Shown: piece after piece, positions 27,343 to 35,210 of the stretch
How positions within the stretch are numbered: the stretch's first letter is position 1
How the letters are laid out: every line of letters starts with the position of its first letter
From: Streptomyces albidoflavus
GTDB lineage: Bacteria; Actinomycetota; Actinomycetes; Streptomycetales; Streptomycetaceae
NCBI RefSeq assembly: GCF_000719955.1
Contig: NZ_JOII01000013.1
Span: 62,001 to 126,000 of the forward strand
Reading direction: 5' to 3'
DNA: 64,000 nucleotides
Notes under the pieces: model-generated
What the model was told of the DNA's origin: nothing
Seen by the model: only the letters and a program-made list of their open reading frames with translations
Database searches by the model: none
Translations under genes and position numbers: made by a program

Positions 27343-28689
27343 TCACGGAGAGCCCGACCCCTCCATCCCGACCGAGGCCACCCGTCCCCCGTCGAGGCGG
27401 GCCCCTTCAGCGGGCCCCTGGCATCCCTGCGCAGCAGCAATCCCCAACGCCACCATCAAGGTGACCACCACGAACACCACCAACCGCTGCCGCAGCAGCC
27501 GAGGATTGGCAGGCCGCCGCCCGGTCCCGGTCGCCCGGGGAGCCGCCCCCCGCTGCCCGCCCCGGGGCCGCTGCCCGGGACCGCGCGTCCCCCCGGTCCT
27601 CGGGTTCCCCCCGCCCCGGGAACTCCCCCCGGTCCGGGGCCGGGAGACGGAGTTCGGGTTCCGCGCCGACTCGGGCCCACCGCGCCCCGCCCCGGTCCGC
27701 GGCGTCTGCGGCCGCGCTCCCTGCGGCCGCGCCCCCTGCGAGGGACGCGGCGTCGACCCGGAGTGCTGATGCCGCTGCGTACGCTGCCCCTCGGGCGGCA
27801 CGGTCATCCGCCCGGTCGGCCGGTCCTGCTCGCCCCGCGGCCCCGGCGCCCGGGCGTCGCTGGGCCCCTGCGCCTCACGCGCCGCGATCTCCTTGAGCCG
27901 CAGCGAAAGCTCCAGCGTGCTGGGCCGCTCCTCGGGCACCTTGGCGAGGCAGGCCAGCAGCAGCGGCGCCAGCGCGTCCGGCACCCCGGAGAGGTGCGGC
28001 TCCTCGTGCACCACGCGGTACAGCATCACCTCGGAGCTGCCGTGCCCGAAGGGCGAGTCGGCGGTCGCCGCGTACGCCAGCGTCGCCCCCAGGGAGAAGA
28101 CGTCGGTGGCCGGGGTGACGGCCGCGCCGCGCACCTGCTCGGGCGCGAGGAATCCCGGCGAGCCCACGGCGGTCCCCACGTGGGTCAGCGTCGAGGCCCC
28201 CGTGGCCCAGGCGATGCCGAAGTCGATGATGCGCGGGCCCTTGGGGGAGAGCAGGATGTTGGAGGGCTTCAGGTCCCGGTGGACCACCCCGGCCTCGTGG
28301 ACCGCGACCAGCCCTTCGGAGAGCGCCGCCCCGACCGAGGCCACGTCGGCGGCGGAGAGCGGCCCCTCGTCGGCGACCTTGTCGTGCAGCGAGGGCCCCG
28401 GTACGTACTGGGTGGCGAACCACGGCCGGTCGGCTTCAAGATCGGCGGCGACCAGCCGCGCCGTGCAGCCGCCCCGGATACGCCGCGCGGCCGAGACCTC
28501 GCGGGCGAACCGCGACCGGAACTCCTGGTCCTCCGCCAGATCCGGGCGGATCACCTTCAGCGCCACCCGCTGGCCGCGCCGGTCGGAGCCCAGATAGACC
28601 ACGCCCATCCCGCCCGCGCCGAGCCGCCGGTGAAGCCTGAACGAGCCGACGACACGCGGGTCCTCGCGTCGGAGCCGCATCATCGCCAT
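27343..28689 (-). CDS. Membrane-anchored Ser/Thr protein kinase
   Basis: A 448-residue eukaryotic-type Hanks kinase. The kinase domain occupies residues 15-275: the Gly loop GAGGMGVVY (24-32), the ATP-anchoring Lys45 in ALKVI, the catalytic loop HRDLKPSN (His137-Asp139) and DFG at 156-158, so all key residues are present and it should be active. A Pro/Arg/Gly-rich juxtamembrane stretch of about 120 residues leads to one transmembrane helix at about 400-420 (VVFVVVTLMVALGIAAA) and a short 28-residue outer tail. There are no PASTA repeats, so it is not PknB. Start: ATG 28689 with GGAG 6 nt upstream. The outer tail is too short to be a classical sensor. Confidence 0.93.
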   Translation of the reverse strand: MAMMRLRREDPRVVGSFRLHRRLGAGGMGVVYLGSDRRGQRVALKVIRPDLAEDQEFRSRFAREVSAARRIRGGCTARLVAADLEADRPWFATQYVPGPSLHDKVADEGPLSAADVASVGAALSEGLVAVHEAGVVHRDLKPSNILLSPKGPRIIDFGIAWATGASTLTHVGTAVGSPGFLAPEQVRGAAVTPATDVFSLGATLAYAATADSPFGHGSSEVMLYRVVHEEPHLSGVPDALAPLLLACLAKVPEERPSTLELSLRLKEIAAREAQGPSDARAPGPRGEQDRPTGRMTVPPEGQRTQRHQHSGSTPRPSQGARPQGARPQTPRTGAGRGGPESARNPNSVSRPRTGGSSRGGGNPRTGGTRGPGQRPRGGQRGAAPRATGTGRRPANPRLLRQRLVVFVVVTLMVALGIAAAQGCQGPAEGARLDGGRVASVGMEGSGSP

Positions 28690-29251
28690 GTCCATCTCCG
28701 CTGCCCGGTCCCTGTGACGAGCCACAGCTTACGGTTCCCCGGCCCCCGGCGCTCTCAGGCCGCGCCCTTGCTTGTGCATCGATTCTGCGTGCGGTAGGCG
28801 CGAACTGAGCGCCGGTCACCAGCCGTTCACCGATTACCTTGTTGACGCCACGTCTGCTCCAACAGGCGGTGCGAAACACCCCTCTGACGCCCCGTCGGGG
28901 ACGTACGACCGGGGCCCCGCCCCGCCCTCCCGGCCCCTTCCCCGCCCCCGTCCGGACACCCGGACGACACCCGGGACCACGCTCCGTACGCCTCCCCGGC
29001 CTCGTACACGTGAGCGAAGTCACCACTCGCGCCGCCGGTCCCCTGGGGGAGATCCCGTACCTCCGCCCGGTCTCCTGCAACCACAGGAGTACGCCACCGG
29101 GGAGGCCGTCATCCTGCGGGAGGCCCGCACATCGGTACGCCGGCATGACGCCCCGCCGCCGCCCCGCGCATAGATTCATGGTCAGGCGGCGGACACGGGC
29201 TGCGCATCACGGCCCGGGTTTGCCGCCGTCCGGAACGAACAGGAGAGGGAC
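28690..29251. other. 562-bp gap with no confident gene
   Basis: Contains the upstream region of the minus-strand kinase, with a -10-like TAAGCT (reverse strand, 28731-28726). Several open frames cross the segment but none keeps the local codon bias over its length. One exception: from GTG 29010 the first 20 codons are strongly G/C in third positions. The bias then moves to another frame from about 29065 to the stop at 29173, as if a base were lost. This may be a degraded short gene. Otherwise nothing is identified. Confidence 0.4.
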
Positions 29252-29461
29252 ATGGCTGAAGCGCTGCGCACCCGAGGACGCCGGACACTGGCGGCGCTCC
29301 CCACGGTGCGCCCCTTCGGCCCGCCGCGCGGAGACCGGCGCCACCCGCTGGTCGCCACGGCGATGGTTCTTCCCCTGGCCGCCCTTCTCGTCGTCCTCTT
29401 CGGCGGCTGGGAAGCGGTGGTGGCACAGGCGTCGTCCGTAGGTGTGATGCTGGGGCGCTGA
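29252..29461 (+). CDS. Small 69-residue membrane protein
   Basis: A 69-residue protein with a basic first half (RTRGRRTLAAL, GPPRGDRRHP) and one clear transmembrane helix at residues 34-52 (LVATAMVLPLAALLVVLFGG), followed by a short tail ending MLGR. ATG 29252 has an excellent site, GGAGAGGGAC, immediately upstream. A strong hairpin lies 62 bp after the stop, so it is its own transcription unit. With the positive N-terminus inside, the tail would face out. No motif points to a function. Its codon bias and its signals for initiation and termination make it a real gene. Confidence 0.75.
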   Translation: MAEALRTRGRRTLAALPTVRPFGPPRGDRRHPLVATAMVLPLAALLVVLFGGWEAVVAQASSVGVMLGR

Positions 29462-29523
29462 CGCGCCCCGGTCCGGGAGAGCGGCCCGGGACCCCGTGGG
29501 GACGGGGGTACGACGGACGACAG

Positions 29524-29553
29524 GACGCCCGCGCGGTCAGCCGCGCGGGCGTC
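29524..29553. terminator. Hairpin after the 69-residue ORF
   Basis: Exact 13-bp arms GACGCCCGCGCGG and CCGCGCGGGCGTC around TCAG, followed by TTC. Confidence 0.8.
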
Positions 29554-29645
29554 TTCGTGCTCCCGGCGCGCGCCCCGAGCCCTCCCCGCCCCGCACCTGC
29601 GGCCCCCGGCGGGCAGGCCGCCCGGGAGCCAGGCAAGCTGACCCC

Positions 29646-30587
29646 ATGCCATGCGAGGACCTGCACGCCGCCCTGGCCGACCACGCCGCCCACCGAGCCC
29701 ACCCCGTCGCCCCGCCCCGCCCCTGTGCCTGCCCCGTCCGCGTGCTGGCCGACCGGCCCGACGGCACGGTGGTGCGCCACGGCCACCTCGTGGTGAAGGC
29801 CCACGCCCCGGACGCCGGCCCCGCCCTGCACGCCCGCCTCACCGCCGCCGCCTCGCCCGGCCTGGCGGGCATCGTGCTGCGCCCCCTGGCCGGCGCCCCC
29901 GTCGAGGCGTCCGGCCGCCTGCTGACCTGCTGGCCCTACGGCACCCCGGTCGACCCGGCGGCCCCCGGCGCCGCCCCCTGGGAGGAGACCGCCACCCTCC
30001 TCGCCCGCCTCCACCAGGCTCCGCCGTCGGTCCTCGGCCAGGCCCCGCCCCCGGCCCGCGGCCCCGAGAAGGCGGAGCGCGCTCTCGCCCGGCTGCGGAA
30101 CTCCCCGCTGCGAGGCGCCGCCCGTGAGGCCGTCCTCGCAGCGGGCGCCGCCGTCCCGGTACCCCCGGCCCGGACCGGGCCGGCCGTCTGCCACGGCGAC
30201 CTCCACCTGGGGCAGCTGGTGCGCGACCCGGAGCCGGGGGGCGGCTGGGTGCTGATCGACGTGGACGACATGGGCCTCGGTGACCCGTCGTGGGACCTGG
30301 CCCGCCCGGCGGCCTGGTTCGCCTGCGGCCTGATGGCCCCCGAGGACTGGGTGCGCTTCCTGAGTGCCTACCGGGAGGCGGGCGGCACGGCGGCGGGCCC
30401 GCCGGGGGAGGAGTGGCGTCAACTGGACGGACCCGCCCGGGCCCTGACGGCCCAGATCGCGGCGCAGGCCCTGGTCAAGGCGGAGCAGGCCGCCCGGCCC
30501 CTGGACGAGGACGAGTCCGCCTTCGTGGACGCCTGCGCCAGGATGACCCCGCTCCCGCACGGACCGGCCCTGGACGCCGCGACGTAG
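29646..30587 (+). CDS. Aminoglycoside-phosphotransferase (APH)-fold kinase
   Basis: A 313-residue kinase of the APH/choline-kinase family, which phosphorylates a small molecule with ATP. The catalytic loop is CHGDLHLGQ (His183, Asp185) and the metal site is LIDVDDMGLGDPSWDLA (Asp205). The N-lobe is short: VVKAHAPD gives the ATP Lys but the usual Gly loop is missing. That is common in APH homologues of primary metabolism. ATG 29646 is the start with no strong ribosome site. It is followed 71 bp later by a zinc-ribbon gene. Antibiotic resistance is possible but not shown. Many such genes act on sugars or amino alcohols, for example maltokinase-like enzymes. Confidence 0.85.
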   Translation: MPCEDLHAALADHAAHRAHPVAPPRPCACPVRVLADRPDGTVVRHGHLVVKAHAPDAGPALHARLTAAASPGLAGIVLRPLAGAPVEASGRLLTCWPYGTPVDPAAPGAAPWEETATLLARLHQAPPSVLGQAPPPARGPEKAERALARLRNSPLRGAAREAVLAAGAAVPVPPARTGPAVCHGDLHLGQLVRDPEPGGGWVLIDVDDMGLGDPSWDLARPAAWFACGLMAPEDWVRFLSAYREAGGTAAGPPGEEWRQLDGPARALTAQIAAQALVKAEQAARPLDEDESAFVDACARMTPLPHGPALDAAT

Positions 30588-30658
30588 GGTGCCAGGGACC
30601 GCGCCGGGGCAGTATCCCGGCGCAGGTCCCGTCCACAGGCGAGGAGTTGAGCCGAACG

Positions 30659-30961
30659 ATGCACTGTCCGAAGTGCCACGCCCCGATGCACACCTACAAC
30701 CGCAACGGCGTCCAGATCGAGCAGTGCGGGGGGTGCCGGGGGATATTCCTGGACTACGGGGAGCTGGAGGCGCTGACCCGTCTGGAGTCCCAGTGGTCCC
30801 AGCAGGCCCCGCCGCCCGCCGCCCCGCCCGCGCCGCAGCCCCCGCACGGGCAGGCGTACCCGGCACCGCCCGCCCCGGCCTGGGGCGCCCCGCACCACGG
30901 CGGCCACCACTACGGCCACCGCCGTGACCGCGGCTTCGGCCGCATGCTCTTCTCCTCCTGA
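30659..30961 (+). CDS. TFIIB-type zinc-ribbon protein
   Basis: A 100-residue protein. Its first 28 residues form a zinc ribbon with CPKC (Cys3, Cys6) and CGGC (Cys23, Cys26), the zf-TFIIB form found in many bacterial small proteins. Residues 29-46 (GIFLDYGELEALTRLES) are the conserved tail of the family. The rest is a Pro/Ala/His-rich, probably disordered stretch with HHGGHHYGHRRDRG near the end, which could bind extra metal. The start is the ATG at 30659; GAGGAG lies 12 nt upstream, a long spacing. It sits between the APH-fold gene and the tRNA cluster. The partner is unknown. Confidence 0.85.
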   Translation: MHCPKCHAPMHTYNRNGVQIEQCGGCRGIFLDYGELEALTRLESQWSQQAPPPAAPPAPQPPHGQAYPAPPAPAWGAPHHGGHHYGHRRDRGFGRMLFSS

Positions 30962-31094
30962 CCCCCTCGCTTCCGGCCGCACCGGGCGGGCCCTCACGTC
31001 AGAGGGGCTCCCGTCCGGTCCGGCGGGCCGGAGACGGGGGAGCGGGCGACGACGACGGAGCCCCCGGCCGCCTGAGGCGACCGGGGGCTCCGGG

Positions 31095-31169
31095 TGGTGC
31101 GCGATACTGGGATTGAACCAGTGACCTCTTCCGTGTCAGGGAAGCGCTCTCCCGCTGAGCTAATCGCGC
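31095..31169 (-). tRNA. tRNA-Val (GAC), CCA encoded
   Basis: Cloverleaf with acceptor GCGCGAT/ATCGCGC, D-arm AGCTCAGCGGGAGAGC, anticodon loop CTGACAC (GAC) and T-arm GTTCAATCC. The discriminator A is followed by genomic CCA (31097-31095). It reads GUC/GUU valine codons. Confidence 0.95.
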
Positions 31170-31221
31170 GGGACCGACCGCGACCGGAGACCGGCCGGAG
31201 TTCGGGGAGTGTGGTGCTGCG

Positions 31222-31293
31222 TGCGCGATACTGGGATTGAACCAGTGACCTCTTCCGTGTCAGGGAAGCGCTCTCCCGCTGAGCTAATCGCGC
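31222..31293 (-). tRNA. tRNA-Val (GAC), no CCA
   Basis: The body is identical to the neighbouring tRNA-Val at 31169-31098, including the GCGCGAT acceptor stem and GAC anticodon. The 3' end is A followed by CGCAG, so CCA must be added by enzyme. Confidence 0.95.
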
Positions 31294-31316
31294 GGGCGGA
31301 ACCGTGAGGTTCCGAG

Positions 31317-31388
31317 TGGACGATACTGGGATTGAACCAGTGACCTCTTCCGTGTCAGGGAAGCGCTCTCCCGCTGAGCTAATCGTCC
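31317..31388 (-). tRNA. tRNA-Val (GAC), variant acceptor stem
   Basis: Same core and GAC anticodon as the two other copies, but the acceptor stem is GGACGAT/ATCGTCC, with changes on both strands that keep the pairing. No encoded CCA. The next tRNA (Cys) ends 2 bp away, so the two must be processed from one precursor. Confidence 0.95.
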
Positions 31389-31389
31389 T

Positions 31390-31463
31390 TGGAGGTGGAG
31401 ACGGGATTTGAACCCGTGTAGACGGCTTTGCAGGCCGTTGCCTCGCCTCTCGGCCACTCCACC
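31390..31463 (-). tRNA. tRNA-Cys (GCA), CCA encoded
   Basis: Acceptor GGTGGAG/CTCCACC, anticodon loop CTGCAAA (GCA), discriminator U followed by genomic CCA (31392-31390), and T-loop GTTCAAATC. Confidence 0.95.
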
Positions 31464-31495
31464 ACTGCGGGGGCTCGGGAAGATCCCCCACGTCG

Positions 31496-31568
31496 AGCGG
31501 ACGACCAGGTTCGAACTGGCGACCTCAACCTTGGCAAGGTTGCGCTCTACCAACTGAGCTACGTCCGC
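31496..31568 (-). tRNA. tRNA-Gly (GCC)
   Basis: Acceptor GCGGACG/CGTCCGC, anticodon loop TTGCCAA (GCC) and T-loop GTTCGAACC. It is the first gene of a Gly-Cys-Val-Val-Val run on the minus strand. No encoded CCA. Confidence 0.95.
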
Positions 31569-31610
31569 TTGTCTTTCCCGGGGCGCTTGCGCGTCCCGGC
31601 GACGTGTTGA

Positions 31611-31638
31611 ACTCTAGCGGATTCCTGGGCCAGCACAA
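31611..31638 (-). promoter_or_regulatory. Candidate promoter of the tRNA run
   Basis: On the minus strand TTGTGC (31638-31633) and TAGAGT (31616-31611) are 16 bp apart and lie 43 bp upstream of tRNA-Gly. No other strong candidate is seen. Confidence 0.35.
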
Positions 31639-31700
31639 AAACGCGTTTGCGCAGCGTGCTGCGGTGACCTCGGCGAGGGGCCGCCCGAGGTGGGCCGACC

Positions 31701-31706
31701 TAGACT
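31701..31706 (+). promoter_or_regulatory. -10 box of leaderless pabB transcript
   Basis: TAGACT ends 7 nt before the pabB GTG and no Shine-Dalgarno sequence is present. The layout points to transcription beginning at the start codon. Confidence 0.5.
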
Positions 31707-31713
31707 CGCGAAC

Positions 31714-32784
31714 GTGCACAACCCCGCTTCCCCTCTTCCCCCGCTGGCCCGCTTCGGCGAGCTGCTCGCCACCGGTCTGCGCGACGTCACCCACGATCCC
31801 GAGGCGCTCGGCTCGGAGGGCTTCTGGGCGGTCGTCGCCGACTTCGAAGCTGGCCTGACCTGCGCGCGCTTCGACGAGGTACGCCGCGAGCCGGTCCCCG
31901 CGCCGCGTCCAGGGGCCTGGCGCGGCCCCGCCCCCGACGCCTGGGAGTCCTCGCTCGGGCACGGTGCGTACACGGAGGGGGTGCGGCGGATCAGGGCCGC
32001 CGTCGCGCGGGGCGAGGTGTACCAGGCCAACCTCTGCCGGGTGCTCTCCGCGCCGCTGCCGGACGGCGCGGCCGCCGACGTCGACGCCCTCACCGCGCTG
32101 CTGGCCCGGGGCAACCCCGCCCCTTACGCAGGAACGGTTCGCCTGCCCGGACACGGCATCGGGGTGGCCACCGCCTCACCTGAGCTGTTCCTGCGCCGGC
32201 GGGGCTCCGTCGTGGAGTCGGGCCCGATCAAGGGGACAGGCGCCACCGAGGCGGACCTCCTGGAGAAGGACTACGCCGAGAACGTCATGATCGTCGACCT
32301 GGTCCGCAACGACCTGGGCCGCGTCGCCGCCACCGGCTCCGTCCACGTCCCGGAACTCTGTGTGGTCGAGAAGCACCCCGGGCTGGTCCACCTCGTCTCC
32401 ACGGTCCGCGCCACCCTGGCGGAGGGCGCCGGCTGGCCCGGGCTGTTCGGCGCGGCCTTCCCGCCCGGCTCGGTCACCGGGGCGCCCAAGTCGAGCGCGC
32501 TGGAGATCATCCGCGAACTGGAACCCGTACCCCGGGGCCCGTACTGCGGGGCGGTCGGCTGGGTCGACGCAGACCGGGGTGCGGCCGAGCTGGCGGTGGG
32601 TATCCGCACCTTCTGGACGGAACCAGGCGACGACGGCGGCGTGGCGCTCAAGTTCGGCACCGGCGCCGGTATCACCTGGGGGTCCGATCCCGAGCGGGAG
32701 TGGCGGGAGACCGAGCTGAAGGCGTCCCGGCTGCTGGCGATAGCGTCTGCGGGACACGAGGCGAGTGGAGGAACCCTTACGTGA
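31714..32784 (+). CDS. pabB: Aminodeoxychorismate synthase component I (PabB-type chorismate-binding enzyme)
   Basis: Converts chorismate and ammonia to 4-amino-4-deoxychorismate for folate synthesis. The 356-residue protein is the catalytic (chorismate-binding) part of the PabB/TrpE family without the long N-terminal half. The PIKGT motif at residues 171-175 holds the active-site Lys173, which marks ADC synthase rather than anthranilate synthase. It is followed by ENVMIVDLVRNDLGRV, LVHLVSTVRATL, PPGSVTGAPK and a C-terminal TGAGITWGSDPEREW. GTG 31714 is the start, 7 nt after a -10 box (leaderless). It overlaps the PabC-type lyase gene by 4 bp. The glutaminase partner PabA is not here. Confidence 0.9.
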   Translation: MHNPASPLPPLARFGELLATGLRDVTHDPEALGSEGFWAVVADFEAGLTCARFDEVRREPVPAPRPGAWRGPAPDAWESSLGHGAYTEGVRRIRAAVARGEVYQANLCRVLSAPLPDGAAADVDALTALLARGNPAPYAGTVRLPGHGIGVATASPELFLRRRGSVVESGPIKGTGATEADLLEKDYAENVMIVDLVRNDLGRVAATGSVHVPELCVVEKHPGLVHLVSTVRATLAEGAGWPGLFGAAFPPGSVTGAPKSSALEIIRELEPVPRGPYCGAVGWVDADRGAAELAVGIRTFWTEPGDDGGVALKFGTGAGITWGSDPEREWRETELKASRLLAIASAGHEASGGTLT

Positions 32785-33602
32785 AGATCTGGCTCGACGG
32801 CGCCCTGCGGGACGCCGGTACCGCACAGGTGTCCGTCCTGGACCACGGGCTCACCGTCGGCGACGGCGTCTTCGAGACGGTCAAGACCGTCGACGGCCGT
32901 GCGTTCGCGCTCACCCGCCACCTGGACCGCCTCGCCCGTTCGGCGCGCGGCCTCGGCCTGCCCGAACCCGACCTGGACGAGGTGCGCCGCGCCTGCGCCG
33001 CCGTCCTGGCGGCCGAACCGGTGCCGCTGGGCCGGCTGCGGATCACCTACACTGGGGGCCTCTCGCCGCTCGGCTCGGACCGCGGCGACGACACCCCCAC
33101 CCTCGTCGTCGCCCTCGGCGAGGCCCACCCGCGCCCCGAGACCACCGCCGTCGTCACCGTCGACTGGACCCGCAACGAACGGGGCGCGCTGTCCGGGCTC
33201 AAGACCACCTCGTACGCCGAGAACGTGGTCGCGCTCGCCCGCGCCCGCGAACAGGGCGCCACCGAGGCGCTGTTCGCCAACACCGTGGGCGCGCTCTGCG
33301 AGGGCACCGGCTCCAACGTCTTCGTCGTCATCGACGGCGAGATCCACACACCGCCGGTCTCCTCCGGCTGCCTCGCCGGGATCACCCGCGCCCTGACCGC
33401 CGAGTGGACCGGGGCGCGCGAGACCGAGCTGCCGATGGACGTCCTGGAGCGGGCCGACGAGATCTTCCTGACCTCCTCCCTCCGCGACGTGCAGGGTGTC
33501 CACCGCGTCGACGGCCGCACCCTGGCCGCCGCACCCGGACCGGTCACCGCCAAGGCCATCCGGATCTTCGCCGAGCGGTCCGCCGCCGACATCGACCCCT
33601 GA
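32781..33602 (+). CDS. pabC: Aminodeoxychorismate lyase / class IV aminotransferase
   Basis: A PLP enzyme of the branched-chain aminotransferase fold (class IV). Next to pabB it most likely splits aminodeoxychorismate into 4-aminobenzoate and pyruvate. The 273-residue product has WLDGALRDAG and DHGLTVGDGVFET at the N-terminus, the PLP Lys141 in GLKTTSYAENV, and EGTGSNVFVV with a TPPVSSGCLAGITR loop. GTG 32781 overlaps the pabB stop (GTGA), with GGAGG 9 nt upstream. A D-amino-acid or branched-chain aminotransferase is the alternative, but the operon partner favours PabC. Confidence 0.88.
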   Translation: MKIWLDGALRDAGTAQVSVLDHGLTVGDGVFETVKTVDGRAFALTRHLDRLARSARGLGLPEPDLDEVRRACAAVLAAEPVPLGRLRITYTGGLSPLGSDRGDDTPTLVVALGEAHPRPETTAVVTVDWTRNERGALSGLKTTSYAENVVALARAREQGATEALFANTVGALCEGTGSNVFVVIDGEIHTPPVSSGCLAGITRALTAEWTGARETELPMDVLERADEIFLTSSLRDVQGVHRVDGRTLAAAPGPVTAKAIRIFAERSAADIDP

Positions 33603-33656
33603 GACCGCCCGAAACGGTGGTGACAGGCCCCGCCCGGCGGGGGTAGAACCAGACCG

Positions 33657-34496
33657 ATGACCACCACCCTGCGGCCCGCGGCGCCGCTTCAGCGCGAGCC
33701 GGACGGCACGGTCCGCCCCCGGCCGTACGACATCTGCGTCAACGGGCGGACGGTGGGGAGCCTCAGCGTCGGCACCGCTCCCGGAATGGGGCCCACCGTC
33801 GGCTTCCTGGACGGCCTCACCGTCCAGCAGGCCGACCGGGGCCGGGGCAGGGCGACGGTGGCGCTGCTCGCCGCCGAGGAGGTGCTGCGCGGGTGGGGCT
33901 GCACGCAGGCCCGCTGCACGGTGCCCGCCGACGCCGGCCCCGCGTTGCGCCTGGCCACCGCCCTCGGCTGGACCGAGGGCGGCCGGAACATGGTCAAGAC
34001 CCTGCCGCCCACCCCGCCCCCGCTCCCGGCCGGCGTCACCGCGCGCCCCATGACCGAGGGGGAGTACGCACAGTGGGAGACGGCCTCACGGGAGGCGTAC
34101 GCCCAGGAGTGGGCCAACCGCGGCCTGCCCGAGGAGCAGGCCCGCGCCCGGTCCGAGGCCAGCTACCGCGACAACCTCTCCCAGGGACTCGCCACCCCCG
34201 GCGTCACCTTCGGCGTGGTGGAGGCGGACGGAGCGCCTGCCGGACACGTCTGGGTCTCCTCCGGCCAGGCCGGGCCGGGCGTACCCGGCGCCTACGTCTT
34301 CGACATCGAGGTCCGCCCGGAGTTCCGGGGACGGGGGCTCGGGCGGGCGCTGATGCTGCTCGCCGAGGGCGCCGCCTTCGAGACGGGCGACAGCCTCATC
34401 GGACTGCACGTCTTCGCGGACAACACCCCGGCCCGGCGGCTCTACGACTCCCTCGGCTACACCCCGACCCGGCTCCACTGGTCCAAGCCGCTCTGA
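33657..34496 (+). CDS. GNAT acetyltransferase with two GNAT halves
   Basis: A 279-residue protein. The C-terminal half is a full GNAT domain: the acetyl-CoA loop EFRGRGLGRALML near residue 222 follows VFDIEVRP and precedes LIGLHVFADNTPARRLYDSLGY. The N-terminal half (residues 1-115) has a weaker GNAT pattern (FLDGLTVQQADRGRGRATVALLAAEE). ATG 33657 lies 7 nt after a TAGAAC box, and no ribosome site is seen. The gene is on the same strand as pabBC but 54 bp away with its own possible promoter. It converges on the DsbA-like gene. The substrate is unknown. Confidence 0.85.
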   Translation: MTTTLRPAAPLQREPDGTVRPRPYDICVNGRTVGSLSVGTAPGMGPTVGFLDGLTVQQADRGRGRATVALLAAEEVLRGWGCTQARCTVPADAGPALRLATALGWTEGGRNMVKTLPPTPPPLPAGVTARPMTEGEYAQWETASREAYAQEWANRGLPEEQARARSEASYRDNLSQGLATPGVTFGVVEADGAPAGHVWVSSGQAGPGVPGAYVFDIEVRPEFRGRGLGRALMLLAEGAAFETGDSLIGLHVFADNTPARRLYDSLGYTPTRLHWSKPL

Positions 34497-34514
34497 GGCG
34501 GCTCGGGGCGCCGG

Positions 34515-35030
34515 TCAGCCCGCCAGCAGCCGGTCGGCGATCTCCTCGATCCGGGCCCGCAGCCCCTCCTGGCTCTTGCCGCCGTCCAGCCGCTCCCCGC
34601 CGATCACGTAGGTCGGCGTGCCGGTGACCTTGAGTGCCTTGCCCTCGGCCTGGTCGGCGTCGACGATCAGGATGTGCCGCCCGTCGACCAGCGCGGTGTC
34701 GAACTCCTCCGCGTCCAGCCCCAGCTCCCCGGCGATCTCGACCAGCAGCGGCTCGCCGACCCGGTCCAGCTCCCCGACCCGGTCCAGCACCGCGCGCACG
34801 TACTCCCAGCCCTTGCCCTGCACCAGCGCCTCCTCGGCGGCCTGGGCGGCGGCGAAGGCGTGCCGGTGCTTCTCCAGCGGGAAGTGGCGCAGGCGGATGT
34901 CCATGCGGTCGCCGTAGCGCTCGCGCAGCGCGTCGAGGTCGGCGAGGGCGGTGTGGCAGTCGGGGCACTGCAGCTCGCACCAGACGTCGAGGACGACGGG
35001 GGAGGAGGAAGGCGAAGAGGAGTCGTTCAT
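34515..35030 (-). CDS. DsbA-family thioredoxin-fold protein
   Basis: A 171-residue protein of the DsbA/FrnE-like group. The active site is CPDC (Cys22, Cys25) within FDVW-like VLDVWCELQCPDC. The fold's all-helical insert follows, then the cis-Pro loop KVTGTPTYVIGG near residue 137. There is no signal peptide, so it probably works in the cytoplasm, as a thiol-disulfide or 2-hydroxychromene-type oxidoreductase. Cys18 is an extra cysteine close to the site. The start is ATG 35030, and no strong site lies upstream. It is divergent from the small membrane-protein gene and convergent with the GNAT gene, ending 18 bp from it. Confidence 0.88.
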   Translation of the reverse strand: MNDSSSPSSSPVVLDVWCELQCPDCHTALADLDALRERYGDRMDIRLRHFPLEKHRHAFAAAQAAEEALVQGKGWEYVRAVLDRVGELDRVGEPLLVEIAGELGLDAEEFDTALVDGRHILIVDADQAEGKALKVTGTPTYVIGGERLDGGKSQEGLRARIEEIADRLLAG

Positions 35031-35210
35031 GACCGACAGTCTTCCAGCCGGTCACCGGCCCGCCGAATCCGGCGGTGGCGCCCGCCCGTGGGAGGGCGGC
35101 GTCCCGGAGTTCTCCCGGAGATCGGGCCGGCCCCCGCCACGGGGCGTGGCCATTCGCACCCCGGTCGGTGCAGGATGGAAGGAGCCCCATCTCACTGCCT
35201 GGAGGACCGG

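Noticed and set aside
29646..30587. Aminoglycoside resistance gene
   Set aside because: The APH fold is clear, but the short N-lobe and lack of a resistance context make a housekeeping small-molecule kinase as likely, so no resistance call is made.
31098..31388. Three near-identical repeats resembling a CRISPR-like or tandem repeat array
   Set aside because: Each unit folds as tRNA-Val with a GAC anticodon. Spacers are unequal and not CRISPR-like.
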